A stretch of 64,000 nt of DNA, taken from Geosiphon pyriformis (taxonomy: Eukaryota; Glomeromycota; Glomeromycetes; Archaeosporales; Geosiphonaceae). Below are positions 51,797 through 61,826 of this stretch, in pieces; position 1 is the stretch's first letter; each line of letters opens with the position of its first letter. The position numbers were made by a program, and so were the translations under genes. Below the pieces are notes generated by a model. It was not told the origin of the DNA. It did not search any database and saw only the letters and a list, made by a program, of their open reading frames with translations. The stretch is taken from NCBI GenBank assembly GCA_016748015.1, contig JAAOMT010000128.1, positions 2,317,426-2,381,425 on the forward strand, written 5' to 3'.

Positions 51797-53280
51797 TTGA
51801 TACCCCAAGAGGAAATAAAAGAAGTCCAAAAGTCCTTTGAAAACAAATCACTTAAAATCCAATCACTGGTTGTAGAACAAAGAGAACCCTCTCCAGAAGA
51901 AAGAAAAATAGACATTGAAAACCTGCTGGCTAAAAACAGCCCAGTTATCTCAAAAAAAGGTAAACTTCCTGGACGTACACATGTGATACAACACACCATC
52001 ATCACTAGAAAAACTCGCCCTATCCATTTGAAGCCTTATCAATCCAACCAGTGCAATGATGAGTTTATCAAAAAGGAAATAACCTGAATGAAAAACCTTG
52101 GATTTATACAGGAAACCAAGAGTAAATAGACATTCCCAGTTGTAGTGATATCCAAGAAAGAAGGAACCCTATGCTTTTGTGTTAACTATCACCAATTAAA
52201 TACCATTACTGAAAGAGACATGTACCCACTTCTCAAGATTGATGCAATGCTAGACCAATTCTATGGTGCCACTTTCTTCTCAACCATTGACTTAACTGCT
52301 GGATTCTGGCAAGTAGAAATGGATCCAGAAAGCAGAAAGAAAACTGCCTTCATCACCAAGTATGGCACCTACAAATTCACAGTCATGCCTTTTGGTCTCA
52401 CAAATGTTCCTCCCACCTTTCGACGCTTAATAAACAAAGTATTTGAATCAGTAAAAAAAAACTTTGTTCTAGTCTACTTGGACGACATAATGATATACTC
52501 AAAAACCTGGGATGAACACCTTGAACATTTGCAAAAGGTTTTTGATCTCCTTAGAAATGCTGGCCTCAAGATCAATCCAATCAAATTATTTTTTGGATGT
52601 CAATCCACCCAGTTCCTTGGCCATCTTATTATAAAAGATAGAATCTTCCCTGATCCAGCCAAAATTGAAAAAGTTCAAAACATTAGACAACCAATGAATG
52701 TTCATTAACTATGCTCTTTTCTTGGTTTGGCCTCTTATTATTGCAAGTTTGTCAAAAATTTCTCCAAAATCACTGCTCCTCTCAATCAGCTATTCAGAAA
52801 AAACATCAATTATCATTAGGGCACTCATCAACAAAAAGCATTTGAAATTCTGAAGGAAAAACTGGTTACAGAACCCATCTTCATGCAACCTAATCTGGAT
52901 CAACCTTTTATCCTCCATACTGATACATCTGACTATGGACTTGGTGCTGTTCTTTCCCAGAAAGACGAAGATGGCAGAGAACATGCCGTAGCATATACCA
53001 GTAGAACTCTCACACCAGCAGAAAGAAACTACTCAGTTACTAAGCAAGAATGCCTAGCAATAGTTTGGGCTACCAGCTACTGGGACAAATATTTTAAGGG
53101 TGTGAAATTTTTGGTGGTAACAGATTACCAAGCTTTGGTTTGACTATGCAACAAAAAAAACCTGGAACATAAATGAATAACTTGCTGAATACTCTACTTG
53201 GATGAATTTGACTATGACATTCAACACCACAAAGAAGCTAATCATCAAAACGCTGACGCTCTCTCCAGACTTATCATCCA
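51797..53280 (+). pseudogene. LTR element A reverse transcriptase and RNase H
   Basis: Same frame as gag and protease. A linker to 52084 is followed by RT: TFPVVVISKKEGT near 52130, YLDDIMIYS (catalytic YLDD) near 52476-52502, and FLGHLI near 52615. RNase H: FILHTDTSDYGLGAVLSQ near 52908-52960, AVAYTSRTL and TKQECLAIVWA. In-frame stops at about 52085, 52126, 52706, 52816, 53141, 53174 and 53186 interrupt otherwise well-conserved motifs; four are at positions that are Trp in the family. The YLDD and the first RNase H Asp are intact. Confidence 0.85.
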
Positions 53281-53349
53281 GTGATAGTAAAACCCTCTTA
53301 AACCACACCAACTTAATTATTTGTAACTCTCTCACAAACAAACACAATA

Positions 53350-54603
53350 ATGGACTTGGACAACTACTCTGCCTTAATGAAATTTTTGGGTAAAGGACAA
53401 TACTCACTGGACTATACTCGACAGCAAAGAGAACATTTGCACAAACAATCAAATTTCTATTTGATTCACCAGAACCAGTTATATAAAAGAAATAGAAAAG
53501 ATTCTGACTGCCCTCAGAGAGTCATTAAATTTAAAGAAAGAGAAATTGTGATCTACAATATACATACTGATCTATTAGCTAAACACTTTGGAAAAACAAA
53601 AATGATCCAGAAAACTTTAGCTCACTATTATTGGCCTACCTTAGGAAAAGACATTGCTGAATACATTAAAACCTGTAATACCTGCCAAAGAAAAGGAAAA
53701 CCCAATCGCAAGAAAGATATCCATCCGATCTTTGTTGGTCAACTATTTGACAAAATTGGTATAGATGTTGTTGGATCTTTAACAGTAACTCCTGATGGCA
53801 ACAGATACATTATCACAGCTACCAACTATCTTACAAAGTGGGTAGAAGCAAGAGCCACTCCAGATCAAACAGCAGTCTCAATTGCCAATTTTATTTATGA
53901 AGATATTATCTGTCACCACAGCTGCCCCAAAGAACTTTTATCTGATAGAGGAAGAGCTTTTCTCAGTACACTGGTTGAAGAACTTTGCAGAAAAATGGAA
54001 ATACGTCATAAACTCTCTTCTCCTTATCACTCCCAAACAAATGGCCTAGTGGAACATTTTAATAGAACACTATGTAAAACCCTAGCCAAAACCAGTGAAG
54101 AAACAAACTTATGGGACAAAGTACTGCCTTCAGCTTTGTTTGCTTATAGAACTATGAATCATAAGATAACAAGTTATGAACTTTTTTATCTACTCTATGG
54201 ACAAATGGCAACTCTACCAATAGAAACTGACATTAAAACAATACCCTTTGAAGAAATAACAATAGGAAATTACAAAGACATTTTGCAAAGAAGATTTAGT
54301 ACCATTCTTGACTCATTAGTAAAAGCACAGATAATTGCTTTTGAAAAGATAAAACAATTCCAAGAGAAGCTTAAGAAAAAAAAAACATATAAAACACTTT
54401 TCTTAAGTATTGGTGACTTAGTTTTAGAATACCATTCAGATAGAGACAATGTCTATGGTGATAAATTCTCTAGCCAGTGGAAAGGACCCTTTATAGTCAA
54501 CAAAGTTTTGAACAATGGTTCTTATATCTTACAAGATCAATATGGAACAATCTTCAATGATCACCCTGTTCATAACACACGATTCAAGAAATATCACAAA
54601 TAA
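53350..54603 (+). CDS. LTR element A integrase, open frame
   Basis: 417 codons without a stop, in a different frame from RT-RNase H. Integrase joins the cDNA to target DNA. Zinc-binding N-terminus: HTDLLAKHFGK and CNTCQRKGKP (about 53560-53700). Core D-D-E: GIDVVG near 53757, LSDRGRAF near 53938, and NGLVEHFNRTL near 54040. A C-terminal GPF module (SQWKGPFIVNKVL to HNTRFKKYHK) ends at TAA 54601-54603. No chromodomain seen. The shown ATG may not be a true start; a frame change or slippage near 53280-53350 could join it to RT. Confidence 0.85.
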   Translation: MDLDNYSALMKFLGKGQYSLDYTRQQREHLHKQSNFYLIHQNQLYKRNRKDSDCPQRVIKFKEREIVIYNIHTDLLAKHFGKTKMIQKTLAHYYWPTLGKDIAEYIKTCNTCQRKGKPNRKKDIHPIFVGQLFDKIGIDVVGSLTVTPDGNRYIITATNYLTKWVEARATPDQTAVSIANFIYEDIICHHSCPKELLSDRGRAFLSTLVEELCRKMEIRHKLSSPYHSQTNGLVEHFNRTLCKTLAKTSEETNLWDKVLPSALFAYRTMNHKITSYELFYLLYGQMATLPIETDIKTIPFEEITIGNYKDILQRRFSTILDSLVKAQIIAFEKIKQFQEKLKKKKTYKTLFLSIGDLVLEYHSDRDNVYGDKFSSQWKGPFIVNKVLNNGSYILQDQYGTIFNDHPVHNTRFKKYHK

Positions 54604-54704
54604 CCTGATTGGTTACCTGTTGTGGTAATATCGACCCAAATGATCAACAAAAATCAGATATAAATAAATACACCATTCTCAAAACAGAGGTATCTTCAAT
54701 CAAC

Positions 54705-55361
54705 ATGAACAATTATTTTCTAGATCAAAACATTCAAAATGCTTTCTACACTCTCCATGAGTACTGGATCAAAAATTATCCAAATGCTACTCTGACCATT
54801 GGAAAACAAACCACCATAACTGATAACAGTGGAACACATACTGTTATTAGACCAAAGAAAACCACTACCAGAAGAGAAAGAATTGGTAACAAAATGGATA
54901 AGTATTTGCTGGAAAACATAACAGCAGCAATACTTATACCTTCCATGACAATTGGAAAAACGATTAAGAAAATCTTGCCCATAGACAAAAACTTGTCATA
55001 TGAAAGGCAACTAGAACTCTATGGTCGTCTTGGTGAAATCATAGAAGAAATGAAGCTCATGAAGAAAACAACTTCAGAGATACAAGTGGAAATTTTGGAC
55101 ATTATACGTTTAGATGTCCCAAGAGTTTTAACCATTGCAAGAAGAGCCAAAACTCTTATACAAAGATTTGGTCTCTTGAATACAAAGCTTATTTTGCCTC
55201 AAGTATTATATACTTTATCCACAAAAGACTTCAACAAACTAGTTAGTTTTGAGTTAGACAAAACCTTTTACATAGACTATCCCATAAATAGCTTGATTTC
55301 ACTGGAGCTCAATCTTTTTAGAGAGGATGATGTTATGGTTAAAACCCATAGTTTTTATTAG
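54705..55361 (+). CDS. LTR element A ORF3, unknown protein after integrase
   Basis: 218 codons from ATG 54705; the open frame extends upstream to about 54609 without another ATG. It begins right after integrase and ends inside the 3' LTR (last ten codons or so). Visible features are a basic stretch (RPKKTTTRRERIGNKMDK) and a central segment likely to be helical (YGRLGEIIEEMKLMKKTT). No signal peptide or transmembrane span, so it is not an obvious envelope. Function not recognised. It stays open while upstream pol is riddled with stops. Confidence 0.6.
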   Translation: MNNYFLDQNIQNAFYTLHEYWIKNYPNATLTIGKQTTITDNSGTHTVIRPKKTTTRRERIGNKMDKYLLENITAAILIPSMTIGKTIKKILPIDKNLSYERQLELYGRLGEIIEEMKLMKKTTSEIQVEILDIIRLDVPRVLTIARRAKTLIQRFGLLNTKLILPQVLYTLSTKDFNKLVSFELDKTFYIDYPINSLISLELNLFREDDVMVKTHSFY

Positions 55362-55971
55362 TTATTACATGTACTAACCACTGATGTCATATAATTAGCC
55401 ACCCTATTTTTAGATAGTGATTGTTGACCTGATTAATGACCTAATCGTTGACCACTTTAGATAGCTATATAAGCAATGATTCTCTTAGCTGTAGAAAGAC
55501 ATGATCAAAGTAACGAAATAAAACAATATTAATTACTTCCTCTCATATTACTTATTTCCCTTTTCTTATCTTCAAGTATCTACTTGTTGGCATTCACATA
55601 CCTTATCTTTTCCCCTTCTTGATTTGTATTTGTTAAAATTAGTCTGAGAAACAATTGGCTTGCTCTTGTAATTCATTGAATAAAAAAATGATTGAAAAGC
55701 ACAATGATACCTGTTATTGATTCTAAGAATTGCCAAGTAGAGGCATAGAATAATAGCAGTGGTGTTATCTTGTTGACAATCACAGATTATTTTTTTATCT
55801 TCAGATTTAAGAAAAGATTAGTGACTGTGATTTTTATGAGACTGATCATGCACATTGAATCCATACTCATTCAATTCGCTCATTGAAGTTGAATCCCCTT
55901 TGATTATTTCCATCACCCTACAATTCTGTTCTCCTTTGCTATCCGTTAGCTTGTTACTCCAACCCGTAACA
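55331..55971 (+). repeat. LTR element A, 3' LTR
   Basis: 641 bp, 96 bp shorter than the 5' LTR because the 12-bp array has two units in place of ten. TATATAA at 55466-55472. The purine-rich AGAGAGGATGA (55320-55330) abuts it as the polypurine tract. Confidence 0.95.
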
Positions 55972-56304
55972 ATATATATAATAATTAATAAAAATTATGG
56001 TTTTTAATTATAATAATATAAATAATAATGTTTTAAAATTTTATTACTTAAATATATTGTTTTAAAATTTTTAATTATTATATTAATAAAAAAAAAACTT
56101 TTAATTTAATCAAATTTTTTATATTAGATATTAATATTTTGATTATAATTAATAAAAATTTGAATAAGAAATTAAAATTTATTAAAAAACTATTTTATTA
56201 AGTAAATAATTTTAAAAGTGTTTTTATTTTTTAAAATATTTTGATATTATTTAATTGATATTTACTTTCAAATAAAACTTAAAATTTTTATTATTATTTA
56301 TTAA
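55972..56304. other. AT-rich island
   Basis: Nearly all A/T between LTR element A and the 3' tail of element H. No gene. Confidence 0.7.
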
Positions 56305-57980
56305 ATAAATAAAGTTCAATCACTATTTAAAAGTTAAAAACAAACTAAATATTTCAATACTAAATATGATTTATATATTTTCTATATGTAACTAGCTACT
56401 TGAACCAGTTTACACTATATTACATTAATACTACAAAAAAAAACTTACCCAAAAAAAACATTTTTTGAATTATATCAAACAAAATAATATTATAAAAAAC
56501 TAATTTAACTAGCTATTTAGTTGTTTTTAAAAAATTAGTTTTAATATTAACAAATTTATGAATCCAAAGTAATATTAAATTAGAAAACATCCTATTATCT
56601 ATAACAGCTTAACATATTGAATTACCAAATATGTCAACATCTTTTATACAATATTTTTTTTTAATGAAATTATCTCTTTTTTCAACTTATTAATAATTTT
56701 ATTAAAAACACTCAAGTATATTATAAGCTTATTAACCCTAAAGCTAAAAACATTATTTGAAATAAGATCATTTTTAACAAATTGTTCAAATATAATTACC
56801 AAAAAACCAACAGATTTAACAATAAATTTAATCAAAGTGATTAACTTGGCCAAATCAAACTTTAAAAAAACCAACCAAAAAAAAACTAAAAAATTACCAA
56901 TAATTATAAAGAGAAAAGCAAAAACAGCCAAAGAAAAAAATTCAGAAGAGCAGACAAAAGCAAAAGTCTTGAGATAAAACTTAAAACTTACAAAATAGAA
57001 TATATACATCTTGAAAATCTTGGAAGAAAAAAATAAAGACACTTTACAATTCAATTAAATGGCTTATTTTTTGACACTAAAAACAATACTAACAGCCAAA
57101 AATTTTTTATCAGATATAGCACTTTTTTAATATATTTATTACTACAACATCTAAATCTACTTAAGAACTAATTTGTAAAATCATATTACTGATTTCAAAG
57201 ACAGTATAGCCAAAAAAAAAATTAACCAACTTGGTTTTAAATCTATCTTGAAACAAAATAATTTTATTTTAATTAACCAAAAAAAAAATTCTAATACTAT
57301 TTTTGTTTATCAGAATTAACTGATAATCTAAAGCAAACACAGCAGTATTCAAATTTTTAAAATAAACAATTACATATTGTTAAACACCAATAGGCTTTAA
57401 TACAATATAAACAATCTTGCCAAATACACTAAATGCTGTTTTAATATTAATAACAAATATATCCAAAAACATATTATGTAATACAATAGCAATAAAAAGA
57501 AAACCAGATTTAGAAACCACTAAAGATTTGGCAATTTTAAGAATGATTAAATAAATAAAGCTTGTAAATTCGACCAGAAATACAGTTTTTAAAAACTTTT
57601 AAGAAGCAAACTCTATACAGAAAAGCTTTATATTGTTTTTTAATATTAATTTTATATATAAAAAACTATACATAGATTAAAAAATAGTCTTAACATAAAC
57701 CAATTTAATCTTAAAAATAACACCAAACATCAGAGTAGAGATTATTTACTTAGCAGACTTTTGATAACTAAAATAGTTTTTTAAATACCACTAATGACAG
57801 CATCAAAAACCAGCAGAGGAAATGATTCAGTTTTTATTTAATTAATTTAGTTTCCAAAAACAGATAATTTAATAAAAAACTGTTGTTTTGCTTCTAAAAT
57901 CAATAATAATTTGCTAAAAGAAACCATATTTGGCAATACAGCCAATAGTTGATCTTAAACTATTTTAGACAATATATTGG

Positions 57981-58800
57981 TATTATAGGTGACTATTTGA
58001 GATCTGAAAACAAATAACAAATTTGTAACTTGGTATTTAATACTTGATATGATTATTGTTATTTGAAGGTTTTGGTTAATCTGAAGGTTTTTATTTGAAT
58101 TTTTTGTATAATAGACAGAGATTCAAATTGGTTGTTTTTAGTTACCTTCTAGAATATTTGATTTTATCAATAATTCTGTGTGTTAATCCTTAATCAATTA
58201 GTAAACACCAAAAAAAAAAAAAAATGAATAAAAAAAAAAAAAAAATGATAAGAAAATAAAGAAATTAGTATTTCATCAATAGTTATAATTAAAAGCTATT
58301 GGTTCAATATAGTTAAGTATTGGTAATTATTAACATGAAGTGTTAATAATAAAAAATTGGTCAAGATTCTTAAACAATTAACAAAGACATAAATTGGATA
58401 AAGTAATAAGTATTTTTATTGATATTTGATAATTCAACTTTGGTTAATAGTAATTATTCTTAAAGTAATTAATTAATAGATAGAAAGAGAATTCTTTAAA
58501 TTAATTCGATATCTTTTTTGCTTCTCCCACTATTGCTATATATACATAATTTGGATTATACAATATTATACATATTCTTGAACAATGCTCTCTAATTTTT
58601 CAAGCAATGCTTATATTGTTAAACAATGTGCTGTAATTTTTAATAATGTTCTATATTGCTGAGCAATATGCCATAATTTTTTAACAATGCTCTATATTGC
58701 TAAGCAATATGCTCATATGCTAAATATTATTTTTCTATTGGTCTATTTTCTATTTGTTTTTTTTTACTACTTTTCTTGTACCCTTTTTTTATGAGTAATA
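57981..58800 (-). repeat. Solo LTR of the element C family
   Basis: 820 bp, matching the element C LTRs from end to end but with decayed termini (TATTAT and AGTAATA). The hairpin array is present at about 58580-58710. Flanks TTGG and CTGA correspond to one CCAG in element G, so a 4-bp target duplication followed by transitions fits. Internal element DNA is absent, as after LTR-LTR recombination. Confidence 0.85.
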
Positions 58801-59687
58801 CTGAATAATACAATAGAGATTTTATCCAAAATCTTATCTAAAACCACAAAAAAGTTTGGTGTAATAAAAGCAAAAACAAGCAACTGCTTTTGCTTTTTGG
58901 AATTCTTAATTTTTCTGGTTATTTTCAAAGAAATAGTGCTAGTGGCATTGTTATCCAAGTTTCTCGGATAGAATGATGACGATAATATAATAAATGACAA
59001 TAAGTTTCTCTCTTGTTGACCATTTTTTGCAAACTTGTTTGGTGATATGGAAACGTTTTGCAGGTTTGGTGGTGCGAACCATGGTATTATAAAGAGGAAT
59101 CCATTCTGCATGGCATTGTCTTTATTTATATAGAGTGTTACATAAACACTATGGGGTTGTCAATGTATTATCATAGTTGTACCGCCGAGTAAAATAACCC
59201 CCTTAAAAAGAGTGAAATGTAAAATACCCGGGGTATTTTAGTCAGTACCTTTTATTATTATGTGTAGTAGTAAATCAAATGATTGTTGTGATCTGCTGTC
59301 AGAGGGTTGGGAATTAGTATAGTTCACCTGATTTCCTAGCAGATCGCTACCCCGACGGGCCTCAATGATCACATGGCCGCGCATTTTTTTTCCATCGAGG
59401 ACCTTTCTACTTGTATATTTAACCCTATCCGTTACCATGGCACCCTTATTTTGACGAAACTGATGTAGAAGATTGGGACCTTTTACAATTTCATATTAGA
59501 GTGGATCCGTGCTAATGAGGGGAATCCGGTAAACCTAGCTTACGATAAATCTTCAGACGCACTCGCCAAAAGTCTCCTGCGATTGTAAATAGATGCTCAG
59601 ACGATGAAAAAGTTACGAAACCAAAGAGCCTTTTGGCTGTTATTAAAGCAAGTTTACGTTTAGTATGATTTTTTTTGAATGCTATGT

Positions 59688-59837
59688 CATAATAAGAGTT
59701 TCTATATGAAACAAATATTGGCTGTTATACGGGCATAATTCAATGTTTCATCTATAACAAGGAGGCGGCTTTTAGCTACTCCTCTGATGGGCTTTTAGCT
59801 CGTTGTAGTCTCTGGTTTCTATCAGTGAGTAGAAACT
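59688..59837. repeat. 150-bp direct repeat, left copy
   Basis: Matches 59951-60100 at a 263-bp offset with one mismatch noticed (AAGAGTT versus AAGCGTT). Confidence 0.9.
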
Positions 59838-59950
59838 CTAAATGTCTGTTAGGCATCCATGGCTAGGAATTATGGCTTTTAGCTGTTTTTCTGACGGGCT
59901 TTTAGCTTGCTGTGGCTTGATATAGCACTTGTTGCAGAAAATTTTTTGTT

Positions 59951-60100
59951 CATAATAAGCGTTTCTATATGAAACAAATATTGGCTGTTATACGGGCATA
60001 ATTCAATGTTTCATCTATAACAAGGAGGCGGCTTTTAGCTACTCCTCTGATGGGCTTTTAGCTCGTTGTAGTCTCTGGTTTCTATCAGTGAGTAGAAACT
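59951..60100. repeat. 150-bp direct repeat, right copy
   Basis: Ends exactly where similarity to gene copy 1 begins (60100/60101), so the repeat edge and the start of the duplicated gene block coincide. Confidence 0.9.
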
Positions 60101-61246
60101 TCCTTGTTTACAATTCAAGAGTGGAAGGAAGTTACAGAAGATAATCCTTATACTGTTCAAGAATCCTCACTTTCACCTGATATTTTGTCATCGCTTAATG
60201 AAGCATCGTTTAACCATTTTCTCGGCATGGACACATATATGGAAGGTGGAAAGTCAAAACTAAGTAGACTAGTTGCACGGTCGTTTAATGACTTGTAAGT
60301 AATATAATTTTATAATATATACATGAGATTGTAGCCTATATAATTTTTTTTTACATCGTAGATATCACAATACTATGAATATTGCTCCGATAAAATTATC
60401 CGAAGAAGAACATTGTTTAAATTTTTTATATCCAATCGTTCGTCCATTTTTCGGTGGTGAAAAAGAATACGATTTAGTATTAAACCGTTCTAATGCGGGT
60501 TCCAAAAAAAGACCGGACCTTTCATGTGTGGTAAATGGTATACCGATCTTGAATTCGGAATTTAAACCTTTTGGAAGTACATCACTACAACGAATGAAGG
60601 ACAGACTGAAGGTGCAGTTAAGGGCCCGAAAATCCATTAATCAACAATTACAAAGTAAGGGAGGCCCGGGCAAAGCCGTAATATTCTTAAACGCAGGTAG
60701 GTGAGAGATTGCATGGGAATTATATATATATATATATTGATTTGTTTTCTGTGACAATTAGGCGATTTAATGGAATCTTACTCTATGGATCTTAAGTACG
60801 ACGGTTTATACCGTTCCTGGCCATTCCTCACTACCAGGCTGGTAGTTGACAAGACTATGCTTCCGCTTGCAGGAGTTGCGATCCATCATTTGGTATCTTT
60901 AGAGGTATATGTCACATTTTCCTTGTTTATAATGAGAAATTTCACTTAATTTCATTTGCCCTTTACAATGACAGAAGCACGTTGAATCGATCGCAAAGGA
61001 TTTTAAATATAGAAAAAGTTATAGTGGCAATACCACACCAACCGAACAAATGTCTTTTATGCGTAAATTTCCAGACTCACCACAAGTAAGATTGTTACTT
61101 AAGTAATAAAGGTCTGATATAGGCACTTCCTCTTGAGAAATATAATTTCCATCAATCGCTATATCTCAATACACTTAATACGTTCAAATGGCTTGGACAA
61201 GTGCAGACCAATTAATTGCGAAAGTTTATAGTGTTTTATTTCGAAT
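60100..61246 (+). pseudogene. Host gene fragment, copy 2 (PD-(D/E)XK-like)
   Basis: Near-identical to 1-1017. Exons: 60101-60294, 60362-60696, 60762-60904, 60975-61085 and 61123-61215 (TAA). Introns use GTAAGT, GTAGGT, GTATAT and GTAAGA donors and AG acceptors. The encoded fragment is about 290 residues, with the D-x13-E-x-K signature in exon 2. No ATG precedes exon 1 and the upstream sequence is a repeat edge, so it is likely 5' truncated. The block ends at 61246 against an LTR fragment, 31 bp after the stop codon. Could be a truncated duplicate of a gene lying mostly left of the window. Confidence 0.6.
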
Positions 61247-61360
61247 CCTTATTTATTCAATTTGCTTTCTTATTGTAATTCTCTCTTTGATTAATTTTAT
61301 TACTTTACAATCCTGTTTTCTTTTGCTATTTGTTAGCTTGTTACTCCAACTTATAATAAT
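61247..61360 (+). repeat. LTR element A fragment (3' end of LTR)
   Basis: Matches the last roughly 115 bp of the element A LTR (TTCAATTTGCTTTCTTA, then GTTAGCTTGTTACTCCAAC), diverged, ending ATAATA in place of GTAACA. Its left edge is the junction with the host block. Confidence 0.85.
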
Positions 61361-61445
61361 ACCAAAAAAGAGATATTAGTTATAGTTTTTTTATTCTTTG
61401 CTCTAATTATGATCATAAAATTAAGGAGACAAAAAGTTTTTTATT

Positions 61446-61790
61446 TTTTATTAAATAATATTCTACATAAGAATAATTTTATAATTACATGTTTCAAATT
61501 TAATTTATAGATTGATTTTTTTACAATTAAAAAAATGTAAAAAATTATTGTTATGTAAATTACAAGTAATTATGTTTATATAATTTTATAATTTATTATT
61601 GTAGAACACATATATATTGTATGTTAGTAAATAGTGGTTAGATTAATACTTAATACAGCATTTAAAAAAAATACATTGTAAATGAAAAATTTGAATGTAA
61701 AAATTGATTTTATAATATTTAACATTTAAATATTAAAACTTTAGTTTAAATAATTATAATAATGAAAAAAATTAAAAATTGTGAATTTGT
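61446..61790. other. AT-rich spacer upstream of POL3
   Basis: AT-rich DNA between the 5' end of element H and the POL3 promoter. No gene. Confidence 0.65.
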
Positions 61791-61826
61791 AATGTTACAC
61801 ATATCTAATTATCACGTCGAACTTAG

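Larger units (their letters stand above)
48272..55971 (+). mobile_element. LTR element A: Ty3/Gypsy with an extra 3' ORF
   Basis: 7.7-kb plus-strand element with LTRs at 48272-49008 and 55331-55971, TGTTA/TAACA ends at the outer borders, and a possible 4-bp target duplication (ATAT on both sides, but in low-complexity DNA). Order: gag, CCHC, protease, RT, RNase H, integrase, ORF3. This is Ty3/Gypsy order. No dUTPase. Gag to RNase H is one frame with about 14 in-frame stops and no detected indel; integrase and ORF3 are open. Confidence 0.9.
58950..60100. other. Host-derived flank with a 150-bp direct repeat, no recognised gene
   Basis: Base composition returns to normal at 58950. It contains a palindrome (59221-59239), a small minus-strand frame (59438-59238, 66 codons, not recognised) and a direct repeat at 59688-59837 and 59951-60100. 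The motif GGGCTTTTAGCT and variants recur between 59620 and 60065. Probably part of the same captured host block as gene copy 2. Confidence 0.5.
56305..61445 (-). mobile_element. Element H: AT-decayed, fragmented relative of element G
   Basis: Aligns to element G along its length but with many C-to-T and G-to-A changes. The 3' tail begins near 56309; coding remnants at 57054-56644 match the G segment at 46289-45783 (FWLVFLKFDLAKL versus FWLASLESDLVKL). It continues to 58949, interrupted by a solo LTR (57981-58800). The 5' end is displaced to 61365-61445, where the start (equivalent to KNKK in G) and its upstream GGAGACAAAA are seen. Between are host DNA (58950-61246) and an LTR A fragment (61247-61360). 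Confidence 0.7.

Noticed and set aside
49061-53280. Alternative genetic code (stops read as Gln/Trp)
   Set aside because: All three stop codons appear in the transposon frames, while POL3 exons use none of them internally and use TGG and CAA/CAG normally. Mutation explains the pattern better.
54705-55361. Envelope protein for ORF3
   Set aside because: No signal peptide, transmembrane span or cysteine pattern expected of an envelope glycoprotein.
59880-60100. Possible tRNA or small structured RNA around the GGCTTTTAGCT repeats
   Set aside because: No A/B box pair or cloverleaf could be formed by eye; the sequence is better described as a short repeat.
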